Position numbers and translations under genes: made by a program | Shown here: piece by piece, positions 49,046 through 61,720 of the stretch | How positions within the stretch are numbered: the first letter of the stretch is position 1 | Layout of the letters: each line of letters starts with the position of its first letter | Assembly: GCA_963675135.1 (NCBI GenBank) | Contig: OY776124.1 | Location: forward strand, 22,008,066 to 22,072,065 | DNA: 64,000 bases | Reading direction: 5' to 3' | Source: Galeopsis tetrahit | Taxonomy: Eukaryota > Streptophyta > Magnoliopsida > Lamiales > Lamiaceae | Notes under the pieces: generated by a model | Database searches by the model: none | Told to the model about the DNA's origin: nothing | Seen by the model: only the letters and a program-made list of their open reading frames with translations

Positions 49046-52000
49046 ATGATCACACGATCTAGAAGGAACCACCAAGAAGTGCTACCTTTAGATCCGGAGA
49101 TTGAGGCCAATTGTCGAAGAAGGAACGCCGAAAGGAGAAGACTAGAGTTGGAAGCCATGAATAGAAGAGAGAATCCAATAGTGGAAGAAGAAAGGAACCA
49201 AGAGGATGTTGGAGGCATAGTAGAGCCAAATGGGAATGGTGGTAATCGACCACAAGGAGGTATAAGAAATAACCTCAACCAGAGGATGGAAGGGAATGTC
49301 AATGTTGAAAGAGATGGAGAGCAACGGGAGGACAATGGAAATCAAAGAGTTTTGAGAGACCACTTCCGTCCCATCCCAAGACCATATGGAGGAGCGGGTA
49401 GGGAACCCGTTGACGCTCATAACTTTGAGCTCAAGCCGGCCTGAATCATGATGGTCCAAAACAACCAATTTGGAGGGTTGTCAAAGGAGGATCCTAACCT
49501 CCATTTATCTCAATTCTTAGAGATAAGTGGAACGGTTAAGATCAACCGAGTTCCTCAAGATTATATTCGTCTCCAATTATTCCCATTCTCACTCCGTGAT
49601 CGTGCAAAGCAATGGTACATGTCCCTTGATCTAAGAACCATTGAGAATTGGGCCGACCTTGTTGATGCCTTCCTCATGAAATACTTTCCTCCAAGCAAGA
49701 CAATCAAGATAAGAGGAGAAATTTCTTCCTTCATGCAAGACGTTGATGAGTCTTTAGCCGAGGCTTGGGAGCGTTTCAAGGATCTTATACGGAGTTTCCC
49801 TCAACATGGTTTCTCAAGAGACCAATTGATTTGCTATTTCTACAACGGGATGGTGGATGCCTCGGCCGGTGGAGGTTCTTTGCTAGGAAAGACGACGGAT
49901 GAGGGTTATGTGCTCCTAGAGGAGATGGCAAAGAACGGACACCAATGGCCATCCGAGAGAAGGCAAGCCCGGAAAGTTGCTTCCACTAAGGAGTCGGATG
50001 ATTTTGCTACTTTATCCAACAAGATGGACAAGTTGACTTCGATGATGGCGGCCAAGTCATTAATGGGACCTAGTGATGAACAATATGAAGAGGCCCATTA
50101 TATGAACAATCAAAGGGACCGTCAATTTCGAGAAAGAGGTTGGAACGAGAGGCAAAACACTCCTAACCCAAATCACTACCATCCCGGAGTGAGGCGACAT
50201 GAGAACTTCTCTTATGCCAACACAAGAAATGCCATCATCCCACCTCCAAATTTTAATGTTAGAGATGGAGCTATCGTAGAGCCTTCATCAAAGCTATCAA
50301 TGGAGGATATGTTTGGTGCTTTTATGGGGGAAACTACGAAATTCATGAGAGAAACTAGAGAGAATGCAAACATAACTCGTCAAAGATTTGAGGAACAAGG
50401 AGAAATGATCAAGAATATGGCAAACAATATGAAAGCCATGGAAAAGTAAATGAGCCAACTCTCTAATGTCGTCGGTAGTCAACACACTCCGGGGCAATTT
50501 CCTTCAAACACGGAGCTCAACCCCAAGGAGCATTGCAAAGCTATAAAGCTAAGAAGTGGGACGAGTTACGATGGGCCAAAGATGCCACAAGAGGAGGAAA
50601 TGGTAATGACACCCGAAGATGTCGACAAAGAAGATGGACAAGAGAAAGAAAGGCAAGAGGAGATAGTGAGGGAAGAAGAGAAAGTAGAGGAGAAAAAGAG
50701 TGAAGAGGCAATCCCTCCTCAAGACAAAGGCAAGAATGTGGTACCTCTCCCATACCCTTAAAGGTTGAAGAAGAAGGGCTTGGACAATAAATTTGCTAAG
50801 TTTGTGGAGATGTTCAAGAAGATCCACATCAACATCCCCTTCGCCGAAGCTCTAGAACAAATGCCCCACTACTCTAAGTTTTTGAAAGAAATCATGTCAA
50901 ACAAGAGGAAGATGGTGGAGTATGAAACGGTGCATTTGACCGAAGAATGTAGCTCAATCATTCAAGCAAAGCTACCTCAAAAGCTTAGAGATCCCGAATC
51001 ATTCACCCTACCATGTGTTATTGGAGATGGAGGTACATTTAAAGCTTTGTGTGATTTGGGAGCTAGCATTAATCTTATGCCTTTGTCCATATTCAAGTCA
51101 CTTGGTTTGGGGAAGCTTACACCAACCACCATGAGCCTTCAATTGGCGGATAGATCCATGACTTACCCCTTGGGTATAGTAGAGGACGTGTTGGTTAAGA
51201 TCGATAAGTTCATATTCCCGGTGGATTTTATGGTGTTGGATATGGAGGAGGACAAGTATATTCCACTCATCTTGGGAAGGCCATTCTTGGCAACCGGTGG
51301 AGGAATTATTAATGTGAGGAAAGGGGAGTTGGAGCTTCAAGTGAACAATGAGAAAGTATTGTTTAATATCTACAAGGCCATCAAGTTTAGAGATGATGAG
51401 GATGAGGTCTTTGAGTGCAACATGATCAATAGTATGCAAGCTTGCGTGGATATGCACATGGAAAAGAGCAACTCAAAGGATCCACTTGATTTTTGCATAA
51501 GAGAATCTCTTAACTCACTCTCTTCTATTCCTTGTGATTTCAATTTTGATGAACTTAATGATGTAGAATTGTTTGAATACATGTCTTCTCTTGATGATTT
51601 GAAGGAGCTTCCACTCAAGAAGGAAGAGAAATTCATGGAGATACGACAAGAAGCCAAGTTTGGGGGGGTTTTACTTGAAGAGTGTCAAAGATTTCCTCAC
51701 AAAAATCTTGACACTTGGCCCTCATGTTACACATTGGAAGCACCAAAGGAGGAAGCTAAGGAGAAACCAAAAGTTCAAGAGAAGGGGAAGAAGCTCGACT
51801 TGAAACCACTTCCGGAACACTTGAGATATGCTTATCTTGAACAAGGTGAATTCTTTCCGGTTATTGTTTCTTCACACTTGCATGAGCTTGAGTTAGAAAA
51901 ATTGCTTAGGGTGCTTAGAACTTATAAATCGGCTATTGGTTGGGATATTTCGGATTTGAAGGGTATACCGGCTCATATTTGCATGCATAAAATTAGACTA

Positions 52001-54682
52001 GATGAGTCTATTAAGCCTAAAACCCAAGGTCAAAGAAGATTGAACCCCATAATGCAAGATGTAGTAAGAAAAGAAGTGTTGAAGTGGTTGGATAATGATA
52101 TAATTTTTCCCATAAGTGATAGTGAGTGGGTGAGCCCAACACAAGTGGTACCTAAGAAGGGGGGGATGACCATTGTGACAACCGATACCTTAGAGTTAAT
52201 TGCTTCTAGGACCACCGTGGGATGGAGAGTATGTATTGACTATCGTGCATTGAATAGTGCCACTAGGAAAGATCATTTCCCTTTGCCTTTTATTGATCAA
52301 ATGTTGGATAGGATGGCGGGATACGAGTATTATTGCTTTCTCGATGGGTACTCGGGCTACAATCAAATTTTGATTGATCCTAAGGACCAAGAGAAATCAA
52401 CTTTTACTTGCCCCTATGGTACTTTCGCTTTTAGGAAAATGCCATTCGGATTATGTAATGCTCCCGCCACCTTCCAACGATGCATGATGGCTATTTTTCA
52501 TGGTATGATTGAAAACATAATGGAGGTATTCATGGATGATTTTTCCGTGTTTGGTTCTTGCTTTGATACATGTCTACGTAACCTTTCTTGTGTTTTACAA
52601 AGATGTATAGATACCAACTTGGTGCTTAATTGGGAGAAATGCCACTTTATGGTGAAGGAAGGGATTGTGCTTGGACACAAGGTTTCGGCAAAAGGGCTTG
52701 AGGTCGATAGAGCCAAGATTGTGGCTATTGAGAGGCTACCCCCACCAACAAATGAGAAGGCGGTTAGGAGCTTTCTTGGACATGCCGGTTTCTATAGAAG
52801 ATTCATCAAAGACTTTTCAAAGATAGCCAAGCCTATGTGTGCATTATTGGAAAAGGGGGCTACCTTCATTTTTAGTGAAGAATGTGTGAAATCGTTTGAA
52901 ATTTTGAAGGAGGCCTTGATTAAAGCTCCCGTGTTGGTGATACCCGATTGGAGCCAACCATTTGAGATCATGTGTGATGCTAGCGACTATGCCATTGGAG
53001 TAGCTTTGGGCCAAAAGAGAGACAAACTTTTCCGTGTGATATACTATGCGAGCAAAACATTGAATCCGGCTCAAAGGAACTACACCACAACGGAGAAGGA
53101 GATGCTAGCCGTGGTGTATAGTTTCGACAAGTTTAGAGCCTACTTGGTTGGAGCAAAAACTATTGTGTATACGGATCACACGGCCTTGAAGTACTTGGTT
53201 GAGAAGAAGGAGGCTAAACCGAGGTTGATACGATGGGTGCTCCTTTTACAAGAATTTGACGTGGAGATAAGGGATAGGAAAGGATGTGAAAATGTGGTAG
53301 CTGACCATCTTTCAAGGCTTGAAAATGTGGAGGAAAAGGACATCCAAGTCCCTATCAAAGAGTGGTTTCCCGATGAGCAAATCCTTGCCATCAAAGAAAC
53401 ATGTTCATGGTTCGCCGATTTTATGAACTACATAGCCACCGGAACACCACCACCAAACATCTCATTCCATCAAAAGAAGAAATTCTATCATGATGTTAAG
53501 TTCTATGTTTGGGAGGATCCGTTTCTTTATAGATGGTGTTCGGATATGGTCATGAGAAGGTGCTTAGGGGAAGATGAGTGGGAGAAAGTGATTGAAGAGT
53601 GCCATTCATCTCCTTATGGAGGTCATTTTGGAGCAAATAGGACGGCTCACAAGGTTCTTCAAAGTGGTTTCTATTGGCCATCCATTTTTAAGGATTGTGT
53701 AGTTTTTGTGAAGAAGTGTGACAAGTGCCAAAGGATGGGAAATATTTCAAAGAGGCATGAGATGCCTATGAAGAATGTAATTGAGCTTTTTGATGTATGG
53801 GGGATTGATTTTATGGGACCATTCCCCACTTCTCATGGATTTTCTTACATCCTATTGGCCATTGATTATGTCTCTAGGTGGATTGAGGCCGTTCCAACCA
53901 CTACAAATGATGCCAAGGTGGTCCTCAACTTTTTGAGGAAAAACATTTTCACTCGTTTTGGCACTCCAAGAGCACTAGTGAGTGATGGTGGTTCACAATT
54001 TTGCAACCGATGGCTAGATCAACTCTTAGCAAAGTATGGAGTGAAGCATAGAGTGACCACACCTTATCACCCCCAAGCAAATGGACAAACGGAGCTTGCT
54101 AATCGAGAAGTGAAGCAAATCTTGGAGAAAACCGTTGGGCTAAAAAGGAAGGATTGGGCTATCAAGTTGGATGATGCTCTTTGGGCATATCGAACCGCCT
54201 ACAAGACACCTTTGGGCACATCTCCTTACCAACTTGTGTATGGTAAATCTTGTCATCTACCCGTTGAAGTGGAGTTAAGAACTCGTTGGGCCATTAACGA
54301 GTTGAATCTTGATCTTAAGGCATCCGGAGAAAGAAGAAAGATGATGCTTAATGAGCTTGATGAGTTTAGGAATGGAGCCTTTGAGAATTCCAAGATTCAC
54401 AAAGAGAGAGCCAAGAGGTTTCATGACAAGATGATTGAAAAGAGGGAGTTCCAAGTGGGAGAACAAGTCTTATTGTTCAACTCAAGGTTGAAGTTATTTC
54501 CGGGCAAGTTGAAGTCAAAGTGGTCGGGGCCATTTGTGATAAAGAATGTAACACCCATGGGAAATGTAGAGATTTGTGATAAAGATGGAAGAACCTTTGT
54601 GGTTAATGGTCAAAGAGTGAAGCATTACTTTGGAAATGAGCAAATTCGAAGAGTGGAAACACTTCACTTGATTGAGGCTTGA
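49046..54682 (+). pseudogene. gag-pol: Athila A gag-pol, one frame with three in-frame stops
   Basis: Gag begins MITRSRRNHQEVLPLDP at 49046 and holds RDRAKQWYMSLDLRT. Stops in the same frame lie at 49442-49444 (TGA), 50447-50449 (TAA) and 50759-50761 (TAA); no frameshift is seen. From 50762 on, 1305 codons are open. Protease has DLGASINLMP (Asp-Leu-Gly, usual for Athila) near residue 96. RT follows with CIDYRALNSAT (about 488) and FMDDFSVFG (about 589). RNase H has MCDASDYAIG (about 735). Integrase has a His-Cys finger ending CDKCQRM (about 985), GIDFMGPF, VSDGGSQF and QANGQTEL. A KWSGPFVI module follows with no chromodomain. Usual Athila length; no envelope-like ORF follows. Confidence 0.92.
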
Positions 54683-56390
54683 AAGTGGAGAGACCCGTCC
54701 GGCATAGGACGTTAAAAATAGCGCTTCTTGGGAGGCAACCCAAGGTTTTATCGCTTTCTTGATTTTATTGCTTTAGTAGTGTTGATAGCTTGGTTTATTT
54801 TGTAGGTATGGATGAGGAGAATTGTGGATACCTTGTTTTGGAGAATGAAGAAGAAGCAAGGCCAACTTTGGAGAAAGACAGCAAGTGATGTAATGGTGAT
54901 CTTTGAAGAGCATTGGATGTGCAAGGAGGGAGGTAACAACTTGTAGCCCCAAACTTAGAATTTTTACATAGTAAAATTCTAAGTTTGGGGGAGTTATTTT
55001 TCTTTTATTTTTCTACTAGTTGTTACCCTTGCACCGGTTCGTCATTCTACTTGTGTCACATTTTGCACCGGCGCACACTTGGCTTTCACATGATTGTATT
55101 GATTAAGTTGGTTTTGAGCATATGTTGGGTAGTGAACAATTGGTGAAATGTGAGCATGAATAGTCATTGGAATCCATTGTTGAGTAGTTGTGATGATGTT
55201 TATTTGCTTTGAATGTAAGCATGATTGATGTTGGATATAGTTTCATGATTGTGTTCATATTTGTGATCTTGGATAGCATGTATAGATGATGTGTTGTTGC
55301 TTGGGAACATTTGATGAATGTGAGAGTCCTATTGAATAAACCGGTGAGAATTGAGCCTTAAATCGAGCATGTAATCCGGTTTAGTTCATTTGAGAGTGGA
55401 CTAAGTTATTGCTAGTGATCCTAGAACTTGCCTAAGTTCTTGTTTGAAAGCATGATTGTGTGAGATAATGTGATGTGATATAGGCCATCTTGTTCTAAAA
55501 GAGTCACTTAGCCAAAATTTCCTAAAACCAAAGTAATTTTCCGTAGTTAGCCCCTTGAGCTTAATTCCTCATTTTCTTGGCAAACTACAATGTTAACCAC
55601 TTAGCCTTTTTGAGCCTTTGATACCTACATCTAGTGGGGGAATAAAAGACAAAGTGGAAAACATGTGCTTGAATGAATAGCTATGGTGAAAAGAAAGGTT
55701 GGAAAAGTTGAAAGAAGAAAAAAGAGAAAGATGAAAAGAAAATCAAGGAAAAGAAAAGAGGGACAAAGAGCCCCAAAAGCTTGAAAAGAAAAATGGTTCA
55801 AAAGATGAGGTGATGAATGTTTGAAAAAAGAAAGGAAAAAGAAAAGTGAGGATGAAATTTGTAAGCTTTGAAAGTGAAAAGCACACATTGTAAAACAATG
55901 AGCTTTGTCCTCCACTAGAAGAGTCACAATTCTCAAATTCATCCCACCTTGTCCAAAGAACCAATGTTACATCCTTGATTAAGTCCTATTGATCACATTG
56001 TTGAGCATTTGAGTGTGTGTAGAAAGTAGAAGTTGGGCAAGCATATGGTAATTGCATAGCATAACTTGGTTGATGAGTGCATTAATATCCTTAATTAGTT
56101 TGTGTGTTTGAGAGAAACATTTTGTCATGTGAGGAGAGGACTTGAGCATTTAGATGATGTTTTCCCATTCACAATGTGTTGTGTGTTGATGCATTCTTTG
56201 ATCCATGAGTGTGAATTGCAATAGTGAGCCTATGACCTTCATTGAGAAATGCACTTTGAGAAAGAGATATCATTACATCCTACTTTGCATGTGTGAATTA
56301 CATTGAATATTTCATTGTGATCATTCCACCCTCATTGCTTTGAGTGCTTAGTTGTTTGAGGACAAACAACATTTTAAGTTTGGGGGGGTT
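54683..56390 (+). promoter_or_regulatory. Athila A 3' non-coding region with strong hairpin and polypurine tract
   Basis: No envelope-like ORF is visible. A perfect 18-bp stem, 54947-54964 with 54973-54990, encloses an 8-nt loop; its right arm ends CTAAGTTTGGGG. A purine-rich stretch covers about 55660-55870. The tract at about 56376-56390, reading AAGTTTGGGGGGGTT, directly precedes the 3' LTR and is the expected plus-strand primer. The hairpin right arm resembles that tract. Confidence 0.75.
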
Positions 56391-58002
56391 TGATTCGGGT
56401 GGAATTTGCACGTTTTATAAGCACATGTGAAGCATATTTTGATGTGGATTTCATTGATTTATGCATTGATTATGATTGTTTGAGCCAAAATGAGAGAAAG
56501 GTTGCGTTTTGTCGATTTTGTAGAAAATACGATGGAATTTGGAGCAAAACACCAACCATACTTTACTGGATCAGGAAGAGGAGTGCACCGTTGGATTCGT
56601 CTCGAAAAATGGAGTGGAATGAAAAAAGGAATCGAGTCAATAGGAGGTCGGAAGCTCGAGATACGAAGAGACGAAAAAAACATGCCCGGGTAGAATCAAC
56701 CCGGGCGGGTAAAAAACGACCCGGGCGGGTCAAAACGACCCGGGCGGGTCAAAACGACCCGGGCGGGTCAAAACGACCCGGGCAAGGCTGAATTTGGTGG
56801 ACATTCGTATTTAGCCCGGGTGAAACCCACCCGGCCAGGTGGTTTTGACCCGGGCAAGGCAGAATTAATGTTTGCTTCGTATTTTGGCCGGGTGGCATGC
56901 CCGGGTGGGAGCCACCCGGCCGGGTGACCTCATTCTCGGGGGTATTTGGCCATTTTCTCCATTTTTGAGGGACCAACTTGCAATTTTGGCACCCAAACCC
57001 TTCCCCAACACTATATAAGGCCTCATTCTTGAAACCCAAGACACATTCTCCCCCAATCCACACATAGTTACACATACTTGGAGGTGTTTTGGCCATATCT
57101 TCATCAATTCTTCACCAAATCAAGGAAGAAAGGATGCAATAGCTCCCAAATTCCATTCCCTACCACATTCTAGAATAAGCTTTCTCTTTCTTTTCCTTTT
57201 TATTTAGTTATTTCATTTGGGATTTGTAATTTGATTATGTTAGTAGTTAGCTAAACACTTTGTGGTTCTAAGGCATTGTAAGACTTAGATTGATGTTTAT
57301 GAGTAATTTCTTGCTTTAATTGGTGTTTATCTCGTATTTGCATATTCAATTATTCATTGTAAATCATGTTGTTAGTGGCCATAATGATTTGCTTGATTTA
57401 TTGTTAATTGGGGTAATATCGGGAGATTTATTCCATTTAATCGTATGCGAATATGCAACCCGGTATTATTATGATCTCGGGAGAGGATTAATTATCGGAG
57501 AGGGAATCGAATGATCTTAGGAGCTATTTTAGATGGTGTAATGTTTGTGATATAGACATACGAGCTTATATTACATTGCGTCTTTGGATTAATTTGTATC
57601 GGGAGATCGATTAGTTCTTTTTGTGTGATCACCTTATACGGGATAACCTTAATGGCCCTTTAAATGAGACAACATTCATAAACGGACGTCTAAGTACTAC
57701 AATTGCGTTGGAACCCACCTTTTCTCTTTGAGTTACAATCGTTTTACTTTCGTTTTCCTATTTTGCATGATTAGTTGATCGACTTCATATTTACTCTTTA
57801 GTTGTTTATTTGTGACACATTGTTAGAAAATCTTAGGAGCAATTCAACTTTCAAATTATCCATCACGTCTATTTAGAATTCGACTAGCAAACTACATTTT
57901 TACGCTTAACCTCCTTGTGGGATCGACCTCGTGCTTACCACGCTACAATAGACACCGTACACTTGCGGTTGTTTATTTTAGTGTTGTATAACACGTGAAT
58001 CA
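56391..58002 (+). repeat. 3' LTR of Athila A
   Basis: The LTR is 1612 bp with the same ends as the 5' LTR and a TATA box at 57012-57020. It has three copies of the 19-bp CCCGGG unit where the 5' LTR has one; this explains the whole 38-bp length difference. About 18 other substitutions were counted. Confidence 0.93.
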
Positions 58003-60055
58003 ATACTCCTCGACTAGAAAGGCATTCAGTGTGTTCAACTACTCTACTCTATGTGTGGAAGAAACACCACATGTTGTTTTCGATGAATCTCGACAGGACT
58101 CGTCTACCGACCAGATCAGTAAGAAAGTAACCGATCTATCAATTCAAACTGATAAAGAATCAGATGTGTATGAATCTGTTCAAGCCTACAATCCATTTAT
58201 GAAAGCCCTCGAGTCAGATGACAAGGAGAAGGTAAGTGCTCAAGGCAAGTCCACTACACCAGTTGACATGCTTGCTCTAGTCGACTCGTCTACTCCTATT
58301 AAATCTTCTGATACCAATGATGTTGAAATGCATGATGTCGTAGCTGATTTAGATGATGATAGTATGCATGCTAAGACTAGAAAGACATGGAAATCTGCTC
58401 ATGACACTAAAAATATCATTGGTGACTCTACTATTAGTGTGAAGACTAGACGACAACTCTTTGAGTCGCAAGAACGGCCGAGTCCATCTATGTTTTGCTG
58501 GTGTTGTTTCCTCTCATCTATCGAGCCCAAGACCGTTAATGAGGCATTGGCTGATAGTAATTGGATCATCGCTATGAAAGACGAGTTGAACCAGTTTGTT
58601 CGAAACGACGTCTAGGAACTTGTCAATAGGCCAAAACACCATAATGTAGTTGGCACACGATGGATTTTCAAGAATAAGAAAGATGAGAATGATGTAGTCG
58701 TTAGAAATAAGGCTAGACTAGTAGCCCAAGGCTATTCACAAGTTGAAGGCATAAATTATGATGAAACTAATGCACCTGTTGCTAAACTAGAAGCCATTCG
58801 ATTGTTTCTTGCATATGCTGCTTATATGAAGTTTACTGTGTATCAAATGGATGTTAAAAGTGCATTTCTTAATGGTATTCTTGCGGAAGAAGTGTATGTT
58901 GAACAACCCCCAGGTTTCGAGGTGAAAGGCAACCAAGTTTACAAGTTGAAGAAAGCCTTATACGGTTTAAAGCAAGCTCCAAGAGCATGGTACGACACTC
59001 TTTCCTTATTTCTATTAGAAAATGGGTTTACCAAGGGCAAGGTCGACAGAACTTTGTTCAGAAGACAAGAAGGTAAGGATATCCTACTTGTTCAAATTTA
59101 CGTGGATGATATCATTTTTGGTTCACCCAATAAAAAGCTGAGTGAATGTTTTTCAACACTCATGCAAACTAAGTTTGAAATGTGACTGATGGGGGAAATG
59201 ACTTATTTTCTTGGACTTCAAGTAAAACAAACTCCCGATGGGATTTTCATAAATCAAGCCAAGTATACTAGAAATCAACTAGACAAGTATGGTATTAAAA
59301 CTTGCAAATCTTCTGGAGTACCAATGCTACCCACCTACAGGATGGATCCAGACGAGAACGGTAAGTGTGCTGATCAATCATATTATCGTGGTCTTATTGG
59401 TTCATTACTGTACTTGACTGCTAGTAGACCTAATATTGCATTTTCTGTTGGCGTATGTGCTCGTTTTCAAGCTAATCCAAAAGAGAGTCATATGGAAACC
59501 ACTAAACAGATACTGAAATATTTGAAAGGAACCATCAATCGTGGTATATGGTATCCTTCGAATGATGATTTATCCCTAAGTGGCTACTCTGATTCTGATT
59601 TTGGTGGCTGTAGAATATATAGGAAATCTACTTCTGGTTCTTGTCAATTTCTAGGCACAAAGCATATTTCATGGTTTTCGAAAAAGCAGACCAGTGTGGC
59701 TACTTCCACAACTGAAGCCGAATACATGGCTGTTGGTAGCTGCTGTAGTCAACTACTTTGGCTCATTCAACAACTTAGAGATTATACTATCGTTGAATCA
59801 AATGTTCCTATATTTTGTGACAGTAACAGTGCTATTGCCATTACACAAAATCCTGTTTTGCACACACGTTGTAAGCATGTTGATGTGAAATATCATTTTA
59901 TACGTGATCATGTTGAAAAGAAAAATATTCGCATGGAAAAGATTCACACTGATATTCAAAGAGCTGATATCTTTACAAAACTATTGGCTGAAGCTCGCTT
60001 TAGAGAATTATGCATCAGTCTAGGACTAATTGATCTATACCCTACCTGTATATAG
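58003..60055 (+). pseudogene. pol: Copia 2 pol, part 2: reverse transcriptase and RNase H
   Basis: The frame resumes after ATACT at SSTRKAFSVFNYSTLCVEET. RT follows with YQMDVKSAFLNG and YVDDIIFGSP. RNase H shows SDSDFGGC, TSVATSTTEAEYMA and HVDVKYHFIRDH, ending DLYPTCI at 60055. In-frame stops are TAG at 58613-58615 (Trp in Copia 1) and TGA at 59183-59185. The one-base loss of Copia 1 near QTPDG is not present here. Confidence 0.9.
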
Positions 60056-60942
60056 TTGTGTACTAACCAGAGAGGTACATCGTAAAGAAGTAAGGAGAAT
60101 CAGACAAGTTATTGCAGAAACAGAGCACTCATCTACTCATCAACAAGTTAGGTACACAAGGTCAGACAAGATGACCAAACAACCCGATGAGGAAGCTGGT
60201 AAAGCTGAGGGTAATACTAAGGGAATAAACATTTAAGGGGGAATCTATGATTTCTTAAATATCCTTATGTTGACTCTTAAGTTTGTTAAAAGTCATCTTG
60301 TTCGACAACTTGATTACTGCATATGAATTATATTCGATTTATTTATTCTACTCTACTACTCGTATCTACTCTCATTTGTCGCACAAGATGAGACGGGTAC
60401 TTGATGATGTTCGATAATCAGAACAGAAAAGCACAGTCGAAGGGGGAACTCGTCTAGTGCAGATGAAGTCTACTAATCTGTTCTGATTAACTCGAACAGA
60501 CCAGATAAGCTCTCTCGTGATTTAAATCCACTAAGTATTCAAACATGAATCAAGGGTATCATTGTAAATTGAATTGCGAAATTTTGGAAAACCTGAACCT
60601 GGATATATACACTCCATTTAAATGAGGTGTATGCACCCAGTTCCCGCCCAAATCTACTGGACTAGGTCAGATGAGTACACTCCTCTCTCCTAACCAAGAG
60701 CAAAGGCGGATTCCAAAGATTACAATATCAATTCACACAATCGTCTCGATTACGTAACTGAATTCCAAGTGTTTCTTTCCGTTGGATTGGTCAAATCGAT
60801 CTTGGCCGTCGATTCAAAAACTGATTAGCATCAAAACTAAGTTTTCCTAAAAACACTCCTCACAATTAACTCTACTTTCCTAATTTCTTGCAATCAATCT
60901 CTCTCGATATGTCTGAAATTGAATACATACTCTGCTATAACA
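60056..60942 (+). promoter_or_regulatory. Spacer between Copia 2 pol and 3' ORF with polypurine-like tracts
   Basis: No convincing coding frame is seen. TAAGGGGGAA at 60234-60243 and CGAAGGGGGAAC at 60439-60451 match the tracts in the Copia 1 spacer. Both are retained although the copies have diverged, which supports a role in replication. Confidence 0.55.
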
Positions 60943-61720
60943 ATGTCGATCGTATCTATGTTCGATGTCCAAACTAACATGCAGGCGAGATTCGATCTAG
61001 GAAGTACACCTCGGAAGGGAAGGTGCATGTGGAGAGCTCAGTGTTCTTCAAGGGTAGGCACTCTGAAGATAACAAGGAGTTTCTGATGAAATGCTTCAGA
61101 TGTGGTCTAAAACCTTACTTGGAAGCCGTTCCAGAAGTGGTCTATGAAGAAGAGGTATTGGAGTTCTTCGACACTGCTACTCGCCTAGTAGACTCGATCG
61201 AAGCTTATGTTGGTGGATGCCGAGTGGAGATCACTCGAGAAATTTTGTTCGAAATATTACGATTACCTTCGGGTTCGATTAATATTGAACAATATGGAGC
61301 AGGTCAAGAGTTAAGGTATCTCAGTGTTTTCCGTGGAAAGAAGTTGAAGCTGAATCGAGATGGAAATGTTCGTCAGTGAAGAAGAAGGAGTTACTGCCGA
61401 AATACAAGACTCTTCTCGACATTGCAAGCAAGATGCTGCTTGGTGTGACTGGGAGTTATGATTCCGTAACTCTTCAGAAGGCGAGAGTGATGGCTGCTAT
61501 CTATGATGGTATCACGGAAGGAAACTGGTCGAAGTTGTTCTTTGATCGCTAAAAGCGTGAAGGTTGATACCGACTCAAGAGAGTGGGTGGTGTCTGCTGC
61601 TGTTAGCTTTGGGAATAAGCTGAGTATTTTGCTACCCGTCTTTCTACCAAACAAGACAAACTGGAGCAAGGGAAAGCCCTTTCATGTTCTGAAATTCTAT
61701 CTGAAGAAGGATGCTATTGA
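60943..61720 (+). pseudogene. Copia 2 extra 3' ORF, N-terminal part
   Basis: The start is MSIVSMFDVQTNMQARFDLG at 60943. A one-base loss near 61002 shifts the frame to the one holding HVESSVFFKGR and CFRCGLKPYLEAVPEV. A second break near 61370-61380 ends that frame, and LSILLPVFLPNKTNWSKGKP in another frame continues to 61720. The third Copia LTR then cuts it. Similarity to Copia 1 2340-3160 is clear along its length, with many amino-acid differences. Function is unknown; no membrane or signal segment is seen. Confidence 0.75.

Larger units (their letters stand above)
47293..58002 (+). mobile_element. Athila-type Gypsy element A, complete and young
   Basis: This 10,710-bp element has both LTRs (47293-48866 and 56391-58002), a primer site, a single-frame gag-pol, a 1.7 kb 3' non-coding region and a polypurine tract. 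The 5-bp duplication ATACT flanks it exactly (47288-47292 and 58003-58007). LTRs differ at about 18 positions by eye plus one 38-bp length change. It interrupts Copia 2 pol. The gag part has three in-frame stops, so it is probably non-autonomous now. Confidence 0.95.
25152..61720 (+). mobile_element. Copia 2: Sirevirus scaffold split by two Gypsy elements
   Basis: Its parts are 5' LTR 25152-25390 plus 42370-43363, primer site, gag 43528-46036, pol 46071-47292 plus 58003-60055, and 3' ORF from 60943. Removing the CRM-like element with one TAATT and the Athila element with one ATACT restores continuous LTR and continuous pol frame. The element is cut at 61720 by a third Copia LTR, and its own 3' LTR is not in the window. 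It is the same family as Copia 1. Confidence 0.9.

Noticed and set aside
54683..56390. Envelope-like ORF of Athila A
   Set aside because: Athila elements can carry one here, but all frames are short and low complexity; no signal peptide or membrane span is seen.
56459..56683. A 74-codon minus-strand ORF present identically in both Athila A LTRs (also 47361-47585)
   Set aside because: Its conservation follows from LTR identity. The diverged Athila B LTR does not keep it as the same protein, so it is a chance frame.
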